Shown here in pieces: positions 42,794 through 51,982 of a stretch of DNA of 64,000 nucleotides (positions are counted from its first letter, which is position 1; each line of letters begins with the position of its first letter). The DNA lies in assembly GCF_963975345.1 (NCBI RefSeq), contig NZ_CAXBGE010000008.1:62001-126000 (forward strand), read 5' to 3'. Origin of the DNA: Maricaulis sp963975345. Its GTDB lineage: Bacteria; Pseudomonadota; Alphaproteobacteria; Caulobacterales; Maricaulaceae. The position numbers and the translations under genes are program-made. A model generated the notes under the pieces. The model was not told where the DNA came from. It saw nothing but the letters and a program-made list of their open reading frames with translations, and made no database searches.

Positions 42794-44197
42794 ATGTCCA
42801 ACGAAATTCTCAAGAAACTGCATGATGAAGACATCAAATATGTCGATCTGCGCTTCACCGATCCGCGCGGCAAGCTGCAGCACGTCACCTTCGACCGTTC
42901 CGAAGTGAACGAGGACTTCTTCGAAGATGGCGTGATGTTCGATGGCTCCTCGATCGCCGGCTGGAAGGCGATCAATGAGTCCGACATGGTGCTCAAGCCC
43001 GACCCAAGCGCAATGTTCATGGACCCGTTCTACCAGCAGCCGACGATGATCCTGCTCTGCGACATTCTCGAGCCGGGTACCGGCAATGCCTATAATCGCG
43101 ATCCGCGCACCACAGCCAAGAAGGCCGAGGCTTTCCTGACCTCAACCGGGATTGGCGACACCGCCTATGTCGGCCCGGAAGCAGAATTCTTCATCTTCGA
43201 CGATGTGCGCTACACGGCTGGCCAAGCCGAGACGAGCTATTCGATTGATAGCGAAGAAATGTCGCAAAACTCCGGCCGCCGCTATGAAGGTGGCAATATG
43301 GGTCACCGCCCAGGGCCCAAGGGTGGCTACTTCCCGGTCAATCCGGTCGATACCTGCCAGGATATGCGCACCGAGATGCTGTCGGTGATGGAAGACCTTG
43401 GTCTCAAGCCGGAGAAACACCATCACGAAGTTGCCCCGGCCCAGCACGAACTCGGCATGAAATTCGATACGCTGACGACAATGGCCGACCGCATGCAGAT
43501 GTATAAATACACCGTCAAAATGGTCGCCCATGCCTATGGCAAGACCGCCACTTTCATGCCCAAGCCGATGTGGAATGATAATGGCACCGGCATGCATGTG
43601 CACCAGTCGATCTGGAAGAATGGCAATCCGGTCTTCGCCGGCGACCGCTATGCCGATCTGTCGGAAACCTGCCTTCACTATATCGGCGGCGTCATCAAAC
43701 ACGCTCGCGCTATCAACGCCTTCGCCAATGCCAGCACGAATAGCTATAAGCGCCTGGTGCCGGGCTATGAAGCGCCAGTCCTGCTCGCTTATTCGGCCCG
43801 CAACCGGTCGGCCTCGATCCGGATCCCCTGGGTGAATTCCCCCAAGGCCAAGCGTCTGGAAACCCGCTTCCCCGATCCGGCCGGCAATCCCTACCTGACT
43901 TTCGCGGCCCTTCTGATGGCCGGTCTGGACGGGATCGAGAACCGGATCGATCCGGGTGATCCGATGGACAAGGACCTCTACGACCTGCCACCGCAGGAAC
44001 TCCAGGGCATACCGACCGTTTGTCGCTCGCTGCGCGAGGCCCTCGAATCGCTCGATGCCGACCGCGACTTCCTCAAGAAGGGCGGCGTCATGGATGACGA
44101 CCAGATCGATTCCTATATCGCGTTGAAAATGGAAGAAGTGCTGCGTTTGGAAATGCACCCGCACCCGGTCGAATTCGACATGTATTACTCCTGCTAG
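42794..44197 (+). CDS. glnA: glutamine synthetase, type I
   Basis: ATP-dependent ammonia assimilation enzyme, dodecamer, 467 aa. Family segments: MFDGSSIAGWKAINESDM, VGPEAEFFIFDDV, HHEVAPAQHELG, KPMWNDNGTGMHVHQSIW. The adenylylation tyrosine is at about residue 396 in DKDLYDLPPQEL, so activity is probably controlled by GlnE, itself under PII. It follows glnB and is closed by a terminator 34 bp downstream. Confidence 0.98.
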   Translation: MSNEILKKLHDEDIKYVDLRFTDPRGKLQHVTFDRSEVNEDFFEDGVMFDGSSIAGWKAINESDMVLKPDPSAMFMDPFYQQPTMILLCDILEPGTGNAYNRDPRTTAKKAEAFLTSTGIGDTAYVGPEAEFFIFDDVRYTAGQAETSYSIDSEEMSQNSGRRYEGGNMGHRPGPKGGYFPVNPVDTCQDMRTEMLSVMEDLGLKPEKHHHEVAPAQHELGMKFDTLTTMADRMQMYKYTVKMVAHAYGKTATFMPKPMWNDNGTGMHVHQSIWKNGNPVFAGDRYADLSETCLHYIGGVIKHARAINAFANASTNSYKRLVPGYEAPVLLAYSARNRSASIRIPWVNSPKAKRLETRFPDPAGNPYLTFAALLMAGLDGIENRIDPGDPMDKDLYDLPPQELQGIPTVCRSLREALESLDADRDFLKKGGVMDDDQIDSYIALKMEEVLRLEMHPHPVEFDMYYSC

Positions 44198-44230
44198 GCG
44201 GAAATTTGCCCCTCAGGACCTTCAATGCAG

Positions 44231-44260
44231 CACGGCCGGGAGCGATCCCGGCCGTGTTTG
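44231..44260 (+). terminator. glnBA terminator
   Basis: 11-bp perfect stem cacggccggga (44231-44241) / tcccggccgtg (44246-44256), loop gcga, followed by TTTGT. Lies 34 bp after the glnA stop. Confidence 0.88.
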
Positions 44261-44363
44261 TATGCGTTTAGACATCCAGAACGGTCGACGGCGCGCTTTG
44301 CATTCGCTACAAATCTCGACAAGTTTGCCGGACTTTGTTCGGTCGTAATCATCAGGAGTCGGT

Positions 44364-47300
44364 ATGCGTCGCCGTTTTATGTTCGCCAGCGCCCTTGTAT
44401 CGCTGACCGTTGCTGCCCCTGCCGCCTTCGCAGATCGCGAAGTAACCACGGAAATCACCGACCCTATAGCCACCTCGACCTCGGGCACTGGCGGCGGAGC
44501 CGACAATATCGTCATCACCAGTTCCGGCCGGGTGACACGGACAACGGTCGGCACAGCTGCGGTGACACTCGATAGCGATAATTCGATTACCCAAGGCGGT
44601 GTCGTCTCCGTCACCACCGATACCGATGGGGGCGTCGGCGTCCACATCGTCGGCGGCAATACCGGAAGCTTCACCAGTACCAGCCAAATTCAGGTCCTCA
44701 GTGCGACCTCGCCAACCGATGCCGACAATGATGGGGATCTCGATGGTCCTGGCGCGATCGGCGGCAACCGGGTTGCCATTCTGGTAGATGGCGCGGCCGT
44801 GTTTACGGGCGACATCCTGCTTTCAAGCACGAACCAAATCATCGTGCGGGGCAATGATTCGGCGGGCATTCGCGTACTGACGGGCATTGACGGCTCGATT
44901 GTTTCCTCCGGTCGCGTCAGCGTCACCGGTGATCGGTCGGCAGCATTCGACATCCAGAGCGATATTTCCGGCGACCTGACGATCGGGGGCACGGTCAATG
45001 GCACGGGCGAAGCCACCGTTGGCGTTTCCGTCGCCGGCGATGTCGGCGGCGCCATTTCGCTGACGGGCAATATTATCACCACCGGCTATCGCTTCATCGC
45101 GCGCCCTTCAGCGGAATATTTATTGCAGCTCGATGCCGACGATCTGCGCCTCGGCGGCTCGGCCTTCCGACTTAGCGGCAGCGCCGCTGGCGGTCTCTAC
45201 ATTGCCGGCCCGACGACTGACACGCCAGGCGTTGCCAACGCACAGATTAACGTTCGCGGCGATGCGCCGGCGGTTCACATCCTTGCCGGAGCCAGCGATA
45301 TCGTTCTCGGCGAAGTCGTGATCCCGGCCATTGCTGACAACCCCGACACCGTTGATGTCGATGAAAGCCAGGCAGCCCAACATCTGGGATACAGCTTCGT
45401 TATTCGGGGCACTGTGTCATCGAGCGGCGATTTGGACGGCATTGATGCGACGTCGATCCGGGTTGAGGGTGGCGCCGGCACGACCGCGACACTGTCTGGC
45501 GGCTTGCTCAATGACGGTCTGATTGATTCTGTCGCCTATGGCATTCCCGGAGCTGCTGCGACCGCGACTTCGGTCAGTCTTGGGTCGGGAGCGATTATTC
45601 CGGTGTTCAGCAATGTCGGTGATATCCGCGCCTCAGCCTTTGGCACCGCTGCTGTCGCACGCGGACTTTTGATCGAATCCGGGGCTTCCATGCCCTCGCT
45701 CGTCAATGAGAACCTGATTTTCGCCAACGCACTGGCAGGCGCCAGCGCAGTCGCGGTTCGGGATTTGTCCGGAAGCCTGACATCCGTGGTCAACTCCGGC
45801 ATCATTTCCACCCTCTATGCGGCGCCGACTTCAGCCGACCCGACCGCTTACGAAACTGTCGCCCTCGATCTCTCGCACGCGACAACCGATACCACGGTGC
45901 GGCAGTATCGCCGTGCCAATGCCGCCGAAACGGACACCGTGTCGATCATCGGTGACGTCCTGTTCGGAAGTGGTGACGATACGCTTCAAGTCGAATCTGG
46001 AACGGTGACGGGTGCTCTCAGTTTCGGTAACGGTGCCGACCGGCTGATCGTCAGCGGCGGGAGCACCGTTTCAGGTGCCTTGAGCGATTCAGACGGCGAT
46101 TTGGCAATCAGTGTCGATAACGCGACCCTGTCACTGGGTTCCGCGACCAATACGACCATCCGCGAAGCCCGCTTTGGCGACGGTGCCGTCTTGCGCTTCC
46201 AAGTTGACCATGATCTCGATATTGCCGCGCACGTCGATGCGACAGGCACGGTCACGTTCGAGGCTGGATCACGGATCACCTCAACCCTGACCAATCTGAT
46301 TGGCGAAGGCGCTTCCTATGTCATCCTGACCGCCGACAGCCTGGTAATCGAGGAAGCGCTTAGCGTTCTGCAAGACACCACGGCCCCCTATCTCTACGAG
46401 GCGGCGCTCAATTTCGACCCGAACGATTCCAACACCCTGACCTTGACGCTGCAACGGCGCACCGCCGAGCAGCTGGGGATGAATGCTGGGCAAGCGAGCG
46501 CCTATGAGGCGACCTATGCCACTTGGCAGGACAATGCCGAGCTCGGCGCAGCGATGGCCTCGCTGACGACCCAGCGCGACTTTTTCCAAGCCTATGATCA
46601 ATTATTGCCAGAATATGCTGCCAGCGCGATCCAGTTTGCGCTCGCCACCAATGACAGCGCCGTTGGCGCCTTGGCCAACCGACTCGACGCCGTACGCCGC
46701 AGCCCGGACGATACTGGCGGGCTGTGGGTTCAGGAATTTGGCTATTATGCCGACCGCGCCGGCACCTCTTTCGGTCCAGGTTATCGCGGCCATGGTATCG
46801 GCATCGCGGTCGGCTTCGACCAACCCTTCGGTCCCTTCTATGCGGCCGGTGTCAATTTCGTTGGCTCGGCCAGTGAAATTTCGGAGGTCGATGGTTTCGA
46901 CCAACCGATGTCTGCAGTTTCCGGCCAGCTCGGCGTCTACACGGCATCGCGGATGGGCGGTGTTGATCTCGATGTCTATGCCGCTGCCGGCTTTGACAGT
47001 TTCGAACATAATCGTCGCGTTCTGATCGGTGCCTTTGACGCCTCGCCGTCCGCGTCTTGGAATGGCTATCACCTTGCTGGTTCGGCGCGCGCCGGCCGGG
47101 ACTTCACCACCGGAAACTATTTCCTGCGCCCGTCCGTTTCGGTCGATTATCTCGGACTCTATGAGAGCGGCTACACCGAGACCGGCGGCGGTTCCGGAGT
47201 CGACCTGATTGTCTCTAATCGTGATTCCACAAGTTTTTCAGCGACAGCGATGCTGACGGCCGGGGCCCGTTTCACCTCCAATGACAGCTGGTGGGCACCG

Positions 47301-47543
47301 CATATCCAGGCCGGTTTCCGCAATGAATTCACCAGCGCGGCAACACAGACCGACGCGCAGTTTGTCAATTACGACACCACCTTCACCCTGCGCTCGCAAC
47401 AAATGCCAGGGACAGGTTTCATCTTCGGCTTCGGCGTTTCCGCCGGCTCGGGCTATTCGGTGTTCTCGCTCGATTATGATGCCGATCTGCGCCAGGACTT
47501 CATCCGTCACACAGCGCGGCTCGTCATGCGGATGGTGTTCTAA
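44364..47543 (+). CDS. autotransporter (type Va) with beta-helix-like passenger
   Basis: Large surface or secreted protein of 1059 aa. ATG at 44364 with AGGAG upstream; signal peptide MRRRFMFASALVSLTVAAPAAFA. Residues about 25-760 are a Gly/Thr/Ser/Asp-rich passenger with repeating short strands (SGRVSVTGDRSAAFDIQSD, VNSGIIS), as expected for a right-handed beta-helix; no enzymatic motif seen. A short Ala/Gln-rich helical linker (about 700-760) leads to an autotransporter barrel (about 790-1059: GLWVQEFGYYADRAG, YHLAGSARAGRDF) ending RMVF. Passenger function, adhesive or other, cannot be told from sequence. Confidence 0.92.
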   Translation: MRRRFMFASALVSLTVAAPAAFADREVTTEITDPIATSTSGTGGGADNIVITSSGRVTRTTVGTAAVTLDSDNSITQGGVVSVTTDTDGGVGVHIVGGNTGSFTSTSQIQVLSATSPTDADNDGDLDGPGAIGGNRVAILVDGAAVFTGDILLSSTNQIIVRGNDSAGIRVLTGIDGSIVSSGRVSVTGDRSAAFDIQSDISGDLTIGGTVNGTGEATVGVSVAGDVGGAISLTGNIITTGYRFIARPSAEYLLQLDADDLRLGGSAFRLSGSAAGGLYIAGPTTDTPGVANAQINVRGDAPAVHILAGASDIVLGEVVIPAIADNPDTVDVDESQAAQHLGYSFVIRGTVSSSGDLDGIDATSIRVEGGAGTTATLSGGLLNDGLIDSVAYGIPGAAATATSVSLGSGAIIPVFSNVGDIRASAFGTAAVARGLLIESGASMPSLVNENLIFANALAGASAVAVRDLSGSLTSVVNSGIISTLYAAPTSADPTAYETVALDLSHATTDTTVRQYRRANAAETDTVSIIGDVLFGSGDDTLQVESGTVTGALSFGNGADRLIVSGGSTVSGALSDSDGDLAISVDNATLSLGSATNTTIREARFGDGAVLRFQVDHDLDIAAHVDATGTVTFEAGSRITSTLTNLIGEGASYVILTADSLVIEEALSVLQDTTAPYLYEAALNFDPNDSNTLTLTLQRRTAEQLGMNAGQASAYEATYATWQDNAELGAAMASLTTQRDFFQAYDQLLPEYAASAIQFALATNDSAVGALANRLDAVRRSPDDTGGLWVQEFGYYADRAGTSFGPGYRGHGIGIAVGFDQPFGPFYAAGVNFVGSASEISEVDGFDQPMSAVSGQLGVYTASRMGGVDLDVYAAAGFDSFEHNRRVLIGAFDASPSASWNGYHLAGSARAGRDFTTGNYFLRPSVSVDYLGLYESGYTETGGGSGVDLIVSNRDSTSFSATAMLTAGARFTSNDSWWAPHIQAGFRNEFTSAATQTDAQFVNYDTTFTLRSQQMPGTGFIFGFGVSAGSGYSVFSLDYDADLRQDFIRHTARLVMRMVF

Positions 47544-47597
47544 CCGCGCCGTATGCCTGCAAGACTACATTAACCCTACTCCGCCAGACTGGCCGGC

Positions 47598-48200
47598 ATG
47601 AAACGCGCCGGCCTCCTCCTCTGTCTGGCCCTGGCCAGCCTGTCAGCCTGCGCGACGCCGCCGCCGGCACAGACCGCCGATGCCTGCCTGATCCTCGAAG
47701 ACAATCGCGCCTGGTGGCGGGCGATCCAGCGCACCGAGCGCCGTTGGGGCGTGCCGCCCGGCGTGCAGCTGGCGATCCTCAAGCGCGAATCCAGTTTCAA
47801 CGCCCATGCCCGGCCGGCTCGCAATCGCCTGTTCGGGATCATTCCGGGTAGTCGCCCTTCCAGCGCCTATGGCTATGCCCAGGCACTCGACCAGACCTGG
47901 GACTGGTATCGCGAGGACACCGGGCGCGGCGGCGCCAACCGCAATAATTTCGGCGATGCGGTCGATTTCGTCGGTTGGTATGCATCCAAAAGCCGGCAAT
48001 TGTCCGGCATTCCCTCGGACAATGCTCGCGACCTTTATCTCTCCTATCATGAAGGCCATGGCGGGTTTAATCGCGGCAGCTATCGCTCCAAGCGCTGGCT
48101 GGTAAATGTTGCCGCCGACGTGGCGCGCGATGCCACGCGCTATCAAACCCAGATCGATGGCTGCAGGCGGCGACTTTCCCACCGCTTTTGGCTGTTTTGA
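47598..48200 (+). CDS. transglycosylase-SLT-like lipoprotein
   Basis: A 200-residue envelope lipoprotein: MKRAGLLLCLALASLSAC with lipobox LSAC. The remainder resembles a lytic-transglycosylase SLT domain: RRWGVPPGVQLAILKRESSF places the catalytic Glu in KRESSF, followed by SAYGYAQALDQTWDWY and the C-terminal LYLSYHEGHGGFNRG. It would cleave peptidoglycan strands at the inner face of the outer membrane. It is unusually short for a transglycosylase and lies just before parE, with 38 bp between. Confidence 0.85.
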   Translation: MKRAGLLLCLALASLSACATPPPAQTADACLILEDNRAWWRAIQRTERRWGVPPGVQLAILKRESSFNAHARPARNRLFGIIPGSRPSSAYGYAQALDQTWDWYREDTGRGGANRNNFGDAVDFVGWYASKSRQLSGIPSDNARDLYLSYHEGHGGFNRGSYRSKRWLVNVAADVARDATRYQTQIDGCRRRLSHRFWLF

Positions 48201-48238
48201 ATCTCCCCTAGCGCTGCCGACTCGGGCATGTTGACCCG

Positions 48239-50254
48239 ATGTCATCACCAAGCTCGCAATCCGACCTGTTTTCCGCCTCGCCTGCGCCCATCCCTGATGC
48301 GACGCCACCGGCCGGCTATTCCGCGGCCCAGATCGAGGTGCTCGAAGGGCTGGAGGCTGTGCGCCGCCGCCCCGGCATGTATATCGGCGGCACCGATGAG
48401 CGCGCCTATCACCATTTGTTCGCCGAAGTGCTCGACAATTCGATGGACGAAGCCGTCGCCGGCTGGGCCGACCGGATCGAAGTGGCCCTCGACGAGGACG
48501 GTTATATCACCGTCACCGATAATGGCCGCGGCATCCCGGTCGATCCGCATCCGAAATTCCCCGACAAGTCCGCGCTGGAAGTCGTGCTGACCATCCTGCA
48601 CGCGGGCGGCAAATTCTCTGACAAGGCGTACAAGACGTCCGGCGGCCTGCACGGCGTCGGCATCTCGGTCGTCAATGCACTGTCCTCGGTGCTCGAAGTT
48701 GAAGTGGCCCGGGAGAAAATCCTGTGGTCGCAGAATTATTCGCGCGGCCTGCCGCTCGGCCCGCTGGTCAAGGTCGGCGCCACGGCCAATCGGCGCGGAA
48801 CCAAGATCCGCTTCCTGCCTGACACCGAAATTTTCGGCGACAAGATGCGGGTCAATCCGGCCCGCGTTTATGCAATGGCACGCTCCAAGGCGTTTCTGCG
48901 CCGCGGCGTCAAAATCCTGTGGCGCTGCCCGGAATCGATGGTCGAAGGCAGCGACATCCCGGCCGAAACCTTGCTGTGCTTCCCCGGCGGCCTCGCTGAC
49001 CGGCTCACCGAAATGACCGGCAAGTCCTCCCTCGTCACGACCGAGGCCTTCACCGGCAAGGTCGAGCGTTCCGATGGCAGCGGCGGCGTCGAATGGGCGA
49101 TGGCCTGGTCGAATAATGGTTTCGGCAGCGAGGCCGACGGCTTTTGCCAGACTTATTGCAACACCGTTCCCACCCCGCAGGGCGGCACGCATGAACAAGG
49201 TTTCCGCGCTGCGATCACCAAGGGTCTGCGCGCCTATGCCGACCATGCCAATGCCAAGAAGGCGGCGCTGATCACACCCGATGATGTGCTCGGCGGCGCT
49301 GGCGCATTGGTCTCCGTCTTCATCAGCGAGCCGGAATTTCAGGGCCAGACCAAGGAGCGCCTCGCCTCGCCGGAAGCGGCCAAGCTGGTCGAGGCCGCCG
49401 TGCGCGACCAGTTCGATCACTGGCTCGCCGGTTCGCCCAAGGAAGCCACCAAGCTGGTCGAATGGGCGATCGAACGCGCCGAGGACCGGCTGCGCCGCCG
49501 CAAGGAAAAGACCGTCAAGCGCCAATCCGCCTCGCGCCGCCTGCGCCTGCCCGGCAAGCTGGCCGATTGCTCGCGCGCCGATGCCGATGGGACCGAGCTT
49601 TTCCTGGTTGAGGGTGACTCCGCTGGCGGCTCGGCCAAACAGGCCCGCAATCGCAAGACGCAGGCCATCCTTCCCCTGCGCGGCAAAATCATCAATGTCG
49701 TCTCCTCGGCCAGCGACAAGGTCGCGGCCAACCAGGAGATCAGCGATCTCCAGCTCGCGCTGGGCTGTCAAACTGGCTCCAAGTTCAAGCTCGAAGACTT
49801 GCGCTATCAGCGCATTGTCATCATGACCGATGCCGATGTCGACGGCGCCCATATCGCGGCCCTGCTAATCACTTTCTTCTTCACCGCCATGCCCGAGCTG
49901 ATCCATGCCGGCCGGCTCTACCTCGCCCAACCACCCCTCTTTCGCCTGACCCAGGGCAGCCATACCTTGTATGCCCGCGACGAAATTCATCGTGACCAGC
50001 TGCTGCGCGACGAGTTCAAGGGCTCTGCGAAGATCGATATCGGCCGCTTCAAGGGCCTCGGCGAAATGACCCCGGCCCAGCTGAAGACCACCACGATGGA
50101 TCCTGGCGTCCGGACCCTCGCCCGAGTCATCATCCCCGAGGGCGGTATCCCGACCGTCGAGGCGCTGGTGGAAACCCTGATGGGCAAGAAGCCGGAACTG
50201 CGCTTTGCCTATATCCAGGAACATGCGCCTGAAATCAGCACGCTCGATATCTAA
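48239..50254 (+). CDS. parE: DNA topoisomerase IV subunit B
   Basis: ATPase subunit of the decatenating type II topoisomerase, 671 aa. GHKL ATPase motifs VLDNSMDEAVAGWAD and DNGRGIPV, then LHAGGKFSDKAYKTSGGLHGVG in two parts (GGKFSDKAYKTSGG, LHGVGISVVNALS), the TOPRIM block FLVEGDSAGGSAKQARNRKT and MTDADVDGAHI. The KAYKTSGGLHGVG wording and the C-terminus favour ParE over GyrB. The stop TAA at 50252-50254 overlaps the first base of an inverted repeat. Confidence 0.96.
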   Translation: MSSPSSQSDLFSASPAPIPDATPPAGYSAAQIEVLEGLEAVRRRPGMYIGGTDERAYHHLFAEVLDNSMDEAVAGWADRIEVALDEDGYITVTDNGRGIPVDPHPKFPDKSALEVVLTILHAGGKFSDKAYKTSGGLHGVGISVVNALSSVLEVEVAREKILWSQNYSRGLPLGPLVKVGATANRRGTKIRFLPDTEIFGDKMRVNPARVYAMARSKAFLRRGVKILWRCPESMVEGSDIPAETLLCFPGGLADRLTEMTGKSSLVTTEAFTGKVERSDGSGGVEWAMAWSNNGFGSEADGFCQTYCNTVPTPQGGTHEQGFRAAITKGLRAYADHANAKKAALITPDDVLGGAGALVSVFISEPEFQGQTKERLASPEAAKLVEAAVRDQFDHWLAGSPKEATKLVEWAIERAEDRLRRRKEKTVKRQSASRRLRLPGKLADCSRADADGTELFLVEGDSAGGSAKQARNRKTQAILPLRGKIINVVSSASDKVAANQEISDLQLALGCQTGSKFKLEDLRYQRIVIMTDADVDGAHIAALLITFFFTAMPELIHAGRLYLAQPPLFRLTQGSHTLYARDEIHRDQLLRDEFKGSAKIDIGRFKGLGEMTPAQLKTTTMDPGVRTLARVIIPEGGIPTVEALVETLMGKKPELRFAYIQEHAPEISTLDI

Positions 50255-50344
50255 AAGGGGACAGGTATATTTAACGCGCAGTCGCGGCGGTTTGCCTATC
50301 GGGCACCGTGGTGCGAGCGCGTTAAATATACCTGTCCCCTTTTT
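50253..50344. repeat. long inverted repeat after parE (REP/RAYT-like)
   Basis: Perfect inverted repeat of 27 bp: left arm 50253-50279, containing ggggacaggtatatttaacg, and right arm 50318-50344, the exact complement. The spacer is about 38 bp. The GGGGACAGGTATATTT wording is that of REP-like elements often found beside Y1 REP-associated transposases, though none is present here. As RNA it may also terminate parE. Confidence 0.85.
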
Positions 50345-50409
50345 CCGTTGCACGACAATCTCCACGCCGTTTCCGGCTGGAGGGATGGGCATTGATCAGG
50401 CGGGATGCA

Positions 50410-50478
50410 CGGGAAGATCCGTCGAACCCTTGTCTCATTAAGCGCTTGAGTGAAAATCCGATCCTTCGGATCTTCCCG
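50410..50478. repeat. 12-bp inverted repeat
   Basis: cgggaagatccg at 50410-50421 and its complement cggatcttcccg at 50467-50478, flanked by further partial matches (gcac/acgc). Part of the repeat-rich stretch between parE and merR. Confidence 0.6.
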
Positions 50479-50881
50479 CACGCGATGTTTTTGCAGACGC
50501 CGCGACTTGTCTTGTCCAACGCTTTCTAAGCCTGCCGACCGTGTGGGCCAATTGGCCTCACCCCACCATCGCGAGGGGTAGAAAGGCCCTGTCGGGACGT
50601 CACCCCCGGTCGCGCCAATCCGCCCGTTCAAACCCTTCTCTTTTACCGTCCGGCCGTGGCCGGGATCAGGGTCTGGGCACCGTCAGTGGGCGAGCCTCCA
50701 GGATCGCCGTCTCTCTCGTCCGCTCTTTCATGGTCCGGGACCGTTATTTCCCGTCCACTCGAGGCATCGCACGGCCACCACATCACCAGACGGTCTAGAA
50801 ACGCCCCGCTCGGCAGCCGATGCGGGGATTATGGGCCAAGCGGCGGGGGCCGAGGGGGTGGGGATAAGATCGCGCAAAATT
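50479..50881. other. non-coding stretch in the parE-merR interval
   Basis: About 400 bp with no supportable gene on either strand. Short frames on both strands lack family resemblance, RBS or neighbours. No RNase P, SRP, tmRNA or 6S signature was found by eye. Confidence 0.5.
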
Positions 50882-50964
50882 CGTCATCCTGACGCAAGTC
50901 AGGACCTCGATAGACCGGGCTCCGCACCTGTCACGTCGAGGTCCTGACTTGCGTCAGGATGACG
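50882..50964. repeat. 29-bp perfect inverted repeat
   Basis: Left arm 50882-50910 starts cgtcatcctgacgcaagtca; right arm 50936-50964 is its exact complement; 25-bp spacer. Each arm is itself palindromic around tcctgacg/caagtcagga. This is a dispersed-repeat or MITE-like structure, common in high-GC Alphaproteobacteria. Confidence 0.85.
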
Positions 50965-51029
50965 TGGGATAGTTGGGAGATGTGGGGGATAAGCGGGCAA
51001 TTACGCACCACGCCAACATCAAACACCCC

Positions 51030-51130
51030 ACTTCCCCCGGAGGAGCGCAGCGAATTCCGGGGTCTGCCCCTCGGTGGCGGTGCGAGTTCAACCAAGCTCC
51101 GGCGGGCCCCGGAACAGGTCCGGGGGAAGT
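51030..51130. repeat. 12-bp inverted repeat with internal palindromes
   Basis: acttcccccgga (51030-51041) and tccgggggaagt (51119-51130) bracket a GC-rich interior that contains further short palindromes (ccccgga / tccggggt). A third repeat family in the same interval; it ends 35 bp before the merR-type stop. Confidence 0.7.
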
Positions 51131-51165
51131 AGTATTTTTGGGAGTTGGAGGTTGGAGCCACCCCC

Positions 51166-51552
51166 TCAACTCAACGCCTCAATAATCGCGCAATCCGGCG
51201 TGGCGCCGCGATGGCATTGCTCGGTCATCCGCATCAGCGTCTTCTCCAGGCGCCGCAGGTCCACGATCTTGCGACGTATCTCGGCGAGTTGGTGTTCGGC
51301 GATGACGGCGATGTCGGCGCAGGCATAATCACCGGTCTTGACGGTCGCCAACAGGGCACGAATATCCTCTAACGGAAAACCCAAATCGCGCAGCCGCAAG
51401 ACAAAACGCAGCCGCGCGACATCATCGCCGTCATAGATGCGGTGACCGCTTTGCGTACGCTGCGGCGGCTCGATCAGGCCGATGCCTTCGTAATAGCGCA
51501 CGGTTTCTATGTTGCAGTCGAGCTGACGGGCGACATCGCCGCGTTTGAGCAT
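51166..51552 (-). CDS. merR: MerR-family metal-responsive regulator
   Basis: DNA-distorting activator of 128 aa. Winged helix MLKRGDVARQLDCNIETVRYYE, dimer helix, and metal-site cysteines Cys78 (DYAC), Cys113 (EQC) and Cys121 (PDC). The 78-113 spacing matches MerR/ZntR; the 113-121 spacing is one shorter than in Tn501 MerR, so Hg(II) is likely but another thiophilic metal is possible. The ATG at 51552 has AAGGA 8 nt upstream; upstream ATGs are in frame but less well placed. It is divergent from the merT-like gene, whose promoter it should control. Confidence 0.88.
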   Translation of the reverse strand: MLKRGDVARQLDCNIETVRYYEGIGLIEPPQRTQSGHRIYDGDDVARLRFVLRLRDLGFPLEDIRALLATVKTGDYACADIAVIAEHQLAEIRRKIVDLRRLEKTLMRMTEQCHRGATPDCAIIEALS

Positions 51553-51590
51553 GGCTCTCATCCTTGTGATCGGCATGGCGGAATCCGCCC

Positions 51591-51628
51591 TTGCACCTGT
51601 AGTGACTACAGAGAGTAAACTCCTGCCA
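51591..51628 (+). promoter_or_regulatory. MerR-type promoter/operator of the merT-like operon
   Basis: -35 TTGCAC (51591-51596) and -10 TAAACT (51616-51621) are separated by 19 bp, the over-long spacer characteristic of MerR-regulated promoters. The spacer contains the dyad ctgtag-tga-ctacag (51597-51611). Transcription would start about 7 nt past the -10, i.e. at the ATG at 51628, implying a leaderless message; no SD precedes that ATG. Confidence 0.85.
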
Positions 51629-51981
51629 TGACCAAGATCAATCCCTCCCCGCCCAGTCTGCAGACTTGGCTTTCCGGTAGCGGCGCGCTTGGCGGCATCG
51701 CAGCCTTCATCGGTGCGTCATGCTGCGTCATCCCGATCCTGCTCGTGCAGCTGGGTATCGCCACCGGCCTGGTCGCGCACCTGGCCTGGTTCGCGCGTTG
51801 GCAACCGTATTTTGTCTGGACTGCCGCCGGAATATTGGCGCTGTCGGCGACCCTGGCGCTCTGGCGCGGGCGTCCATCGCGGGCCTTCTGGATCTGGTGG
51901 GGTATCGGTGCGGTCTTTTTGGCGGCGGCATTCGTGCTGCCGAATTACGAGCTGCAAATGCTGCAATGGGTTCGCGGTTGA
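51628..51981 (+). CDS. merT: MerT-like mercuric transport protein
   Basis: Inner-membrane protein of 117 aa with three hydrophobic helices. Helix 1 holds the vicinal cysteine pair typical of Hg(II) uptake (FIGASCCVIPILLVQLG). The second cytosolic cysteine pair of Tn501 MerT is absent, so this is a reduced version. It is the first gene of the MerR-controlled unit, followed by a 37-codon frame and the flavin oxidoreductase. Assignment rests on the CC motif, topology and regulator. Confidence 0.8.
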   Translation: MTKINPSPPSLQTWLSGSGALGGIAAFIGASCCVIPILLVQLGIATGLVAHLAWFARWQPYFVWTAAGILALSATLALWRGRPSRAFWIWWGIGAVFLAAAFVLPNYELQMLQWVRG

Positions 51982-51982
51982 G

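Noticed and set aside
48245..49852. 535-codon minus-strand frame opposite parE
   Set aside because: Antisense shadow of a conserved gene; no motifs and no separate regulatory context.
50479..50881. Structural RNA (tmRNA, RNase P, SRP, 6S) in the parE-merR interval
   Set aside because: None of the conserved core sequences of these RNAs could be found on either strand by eye.
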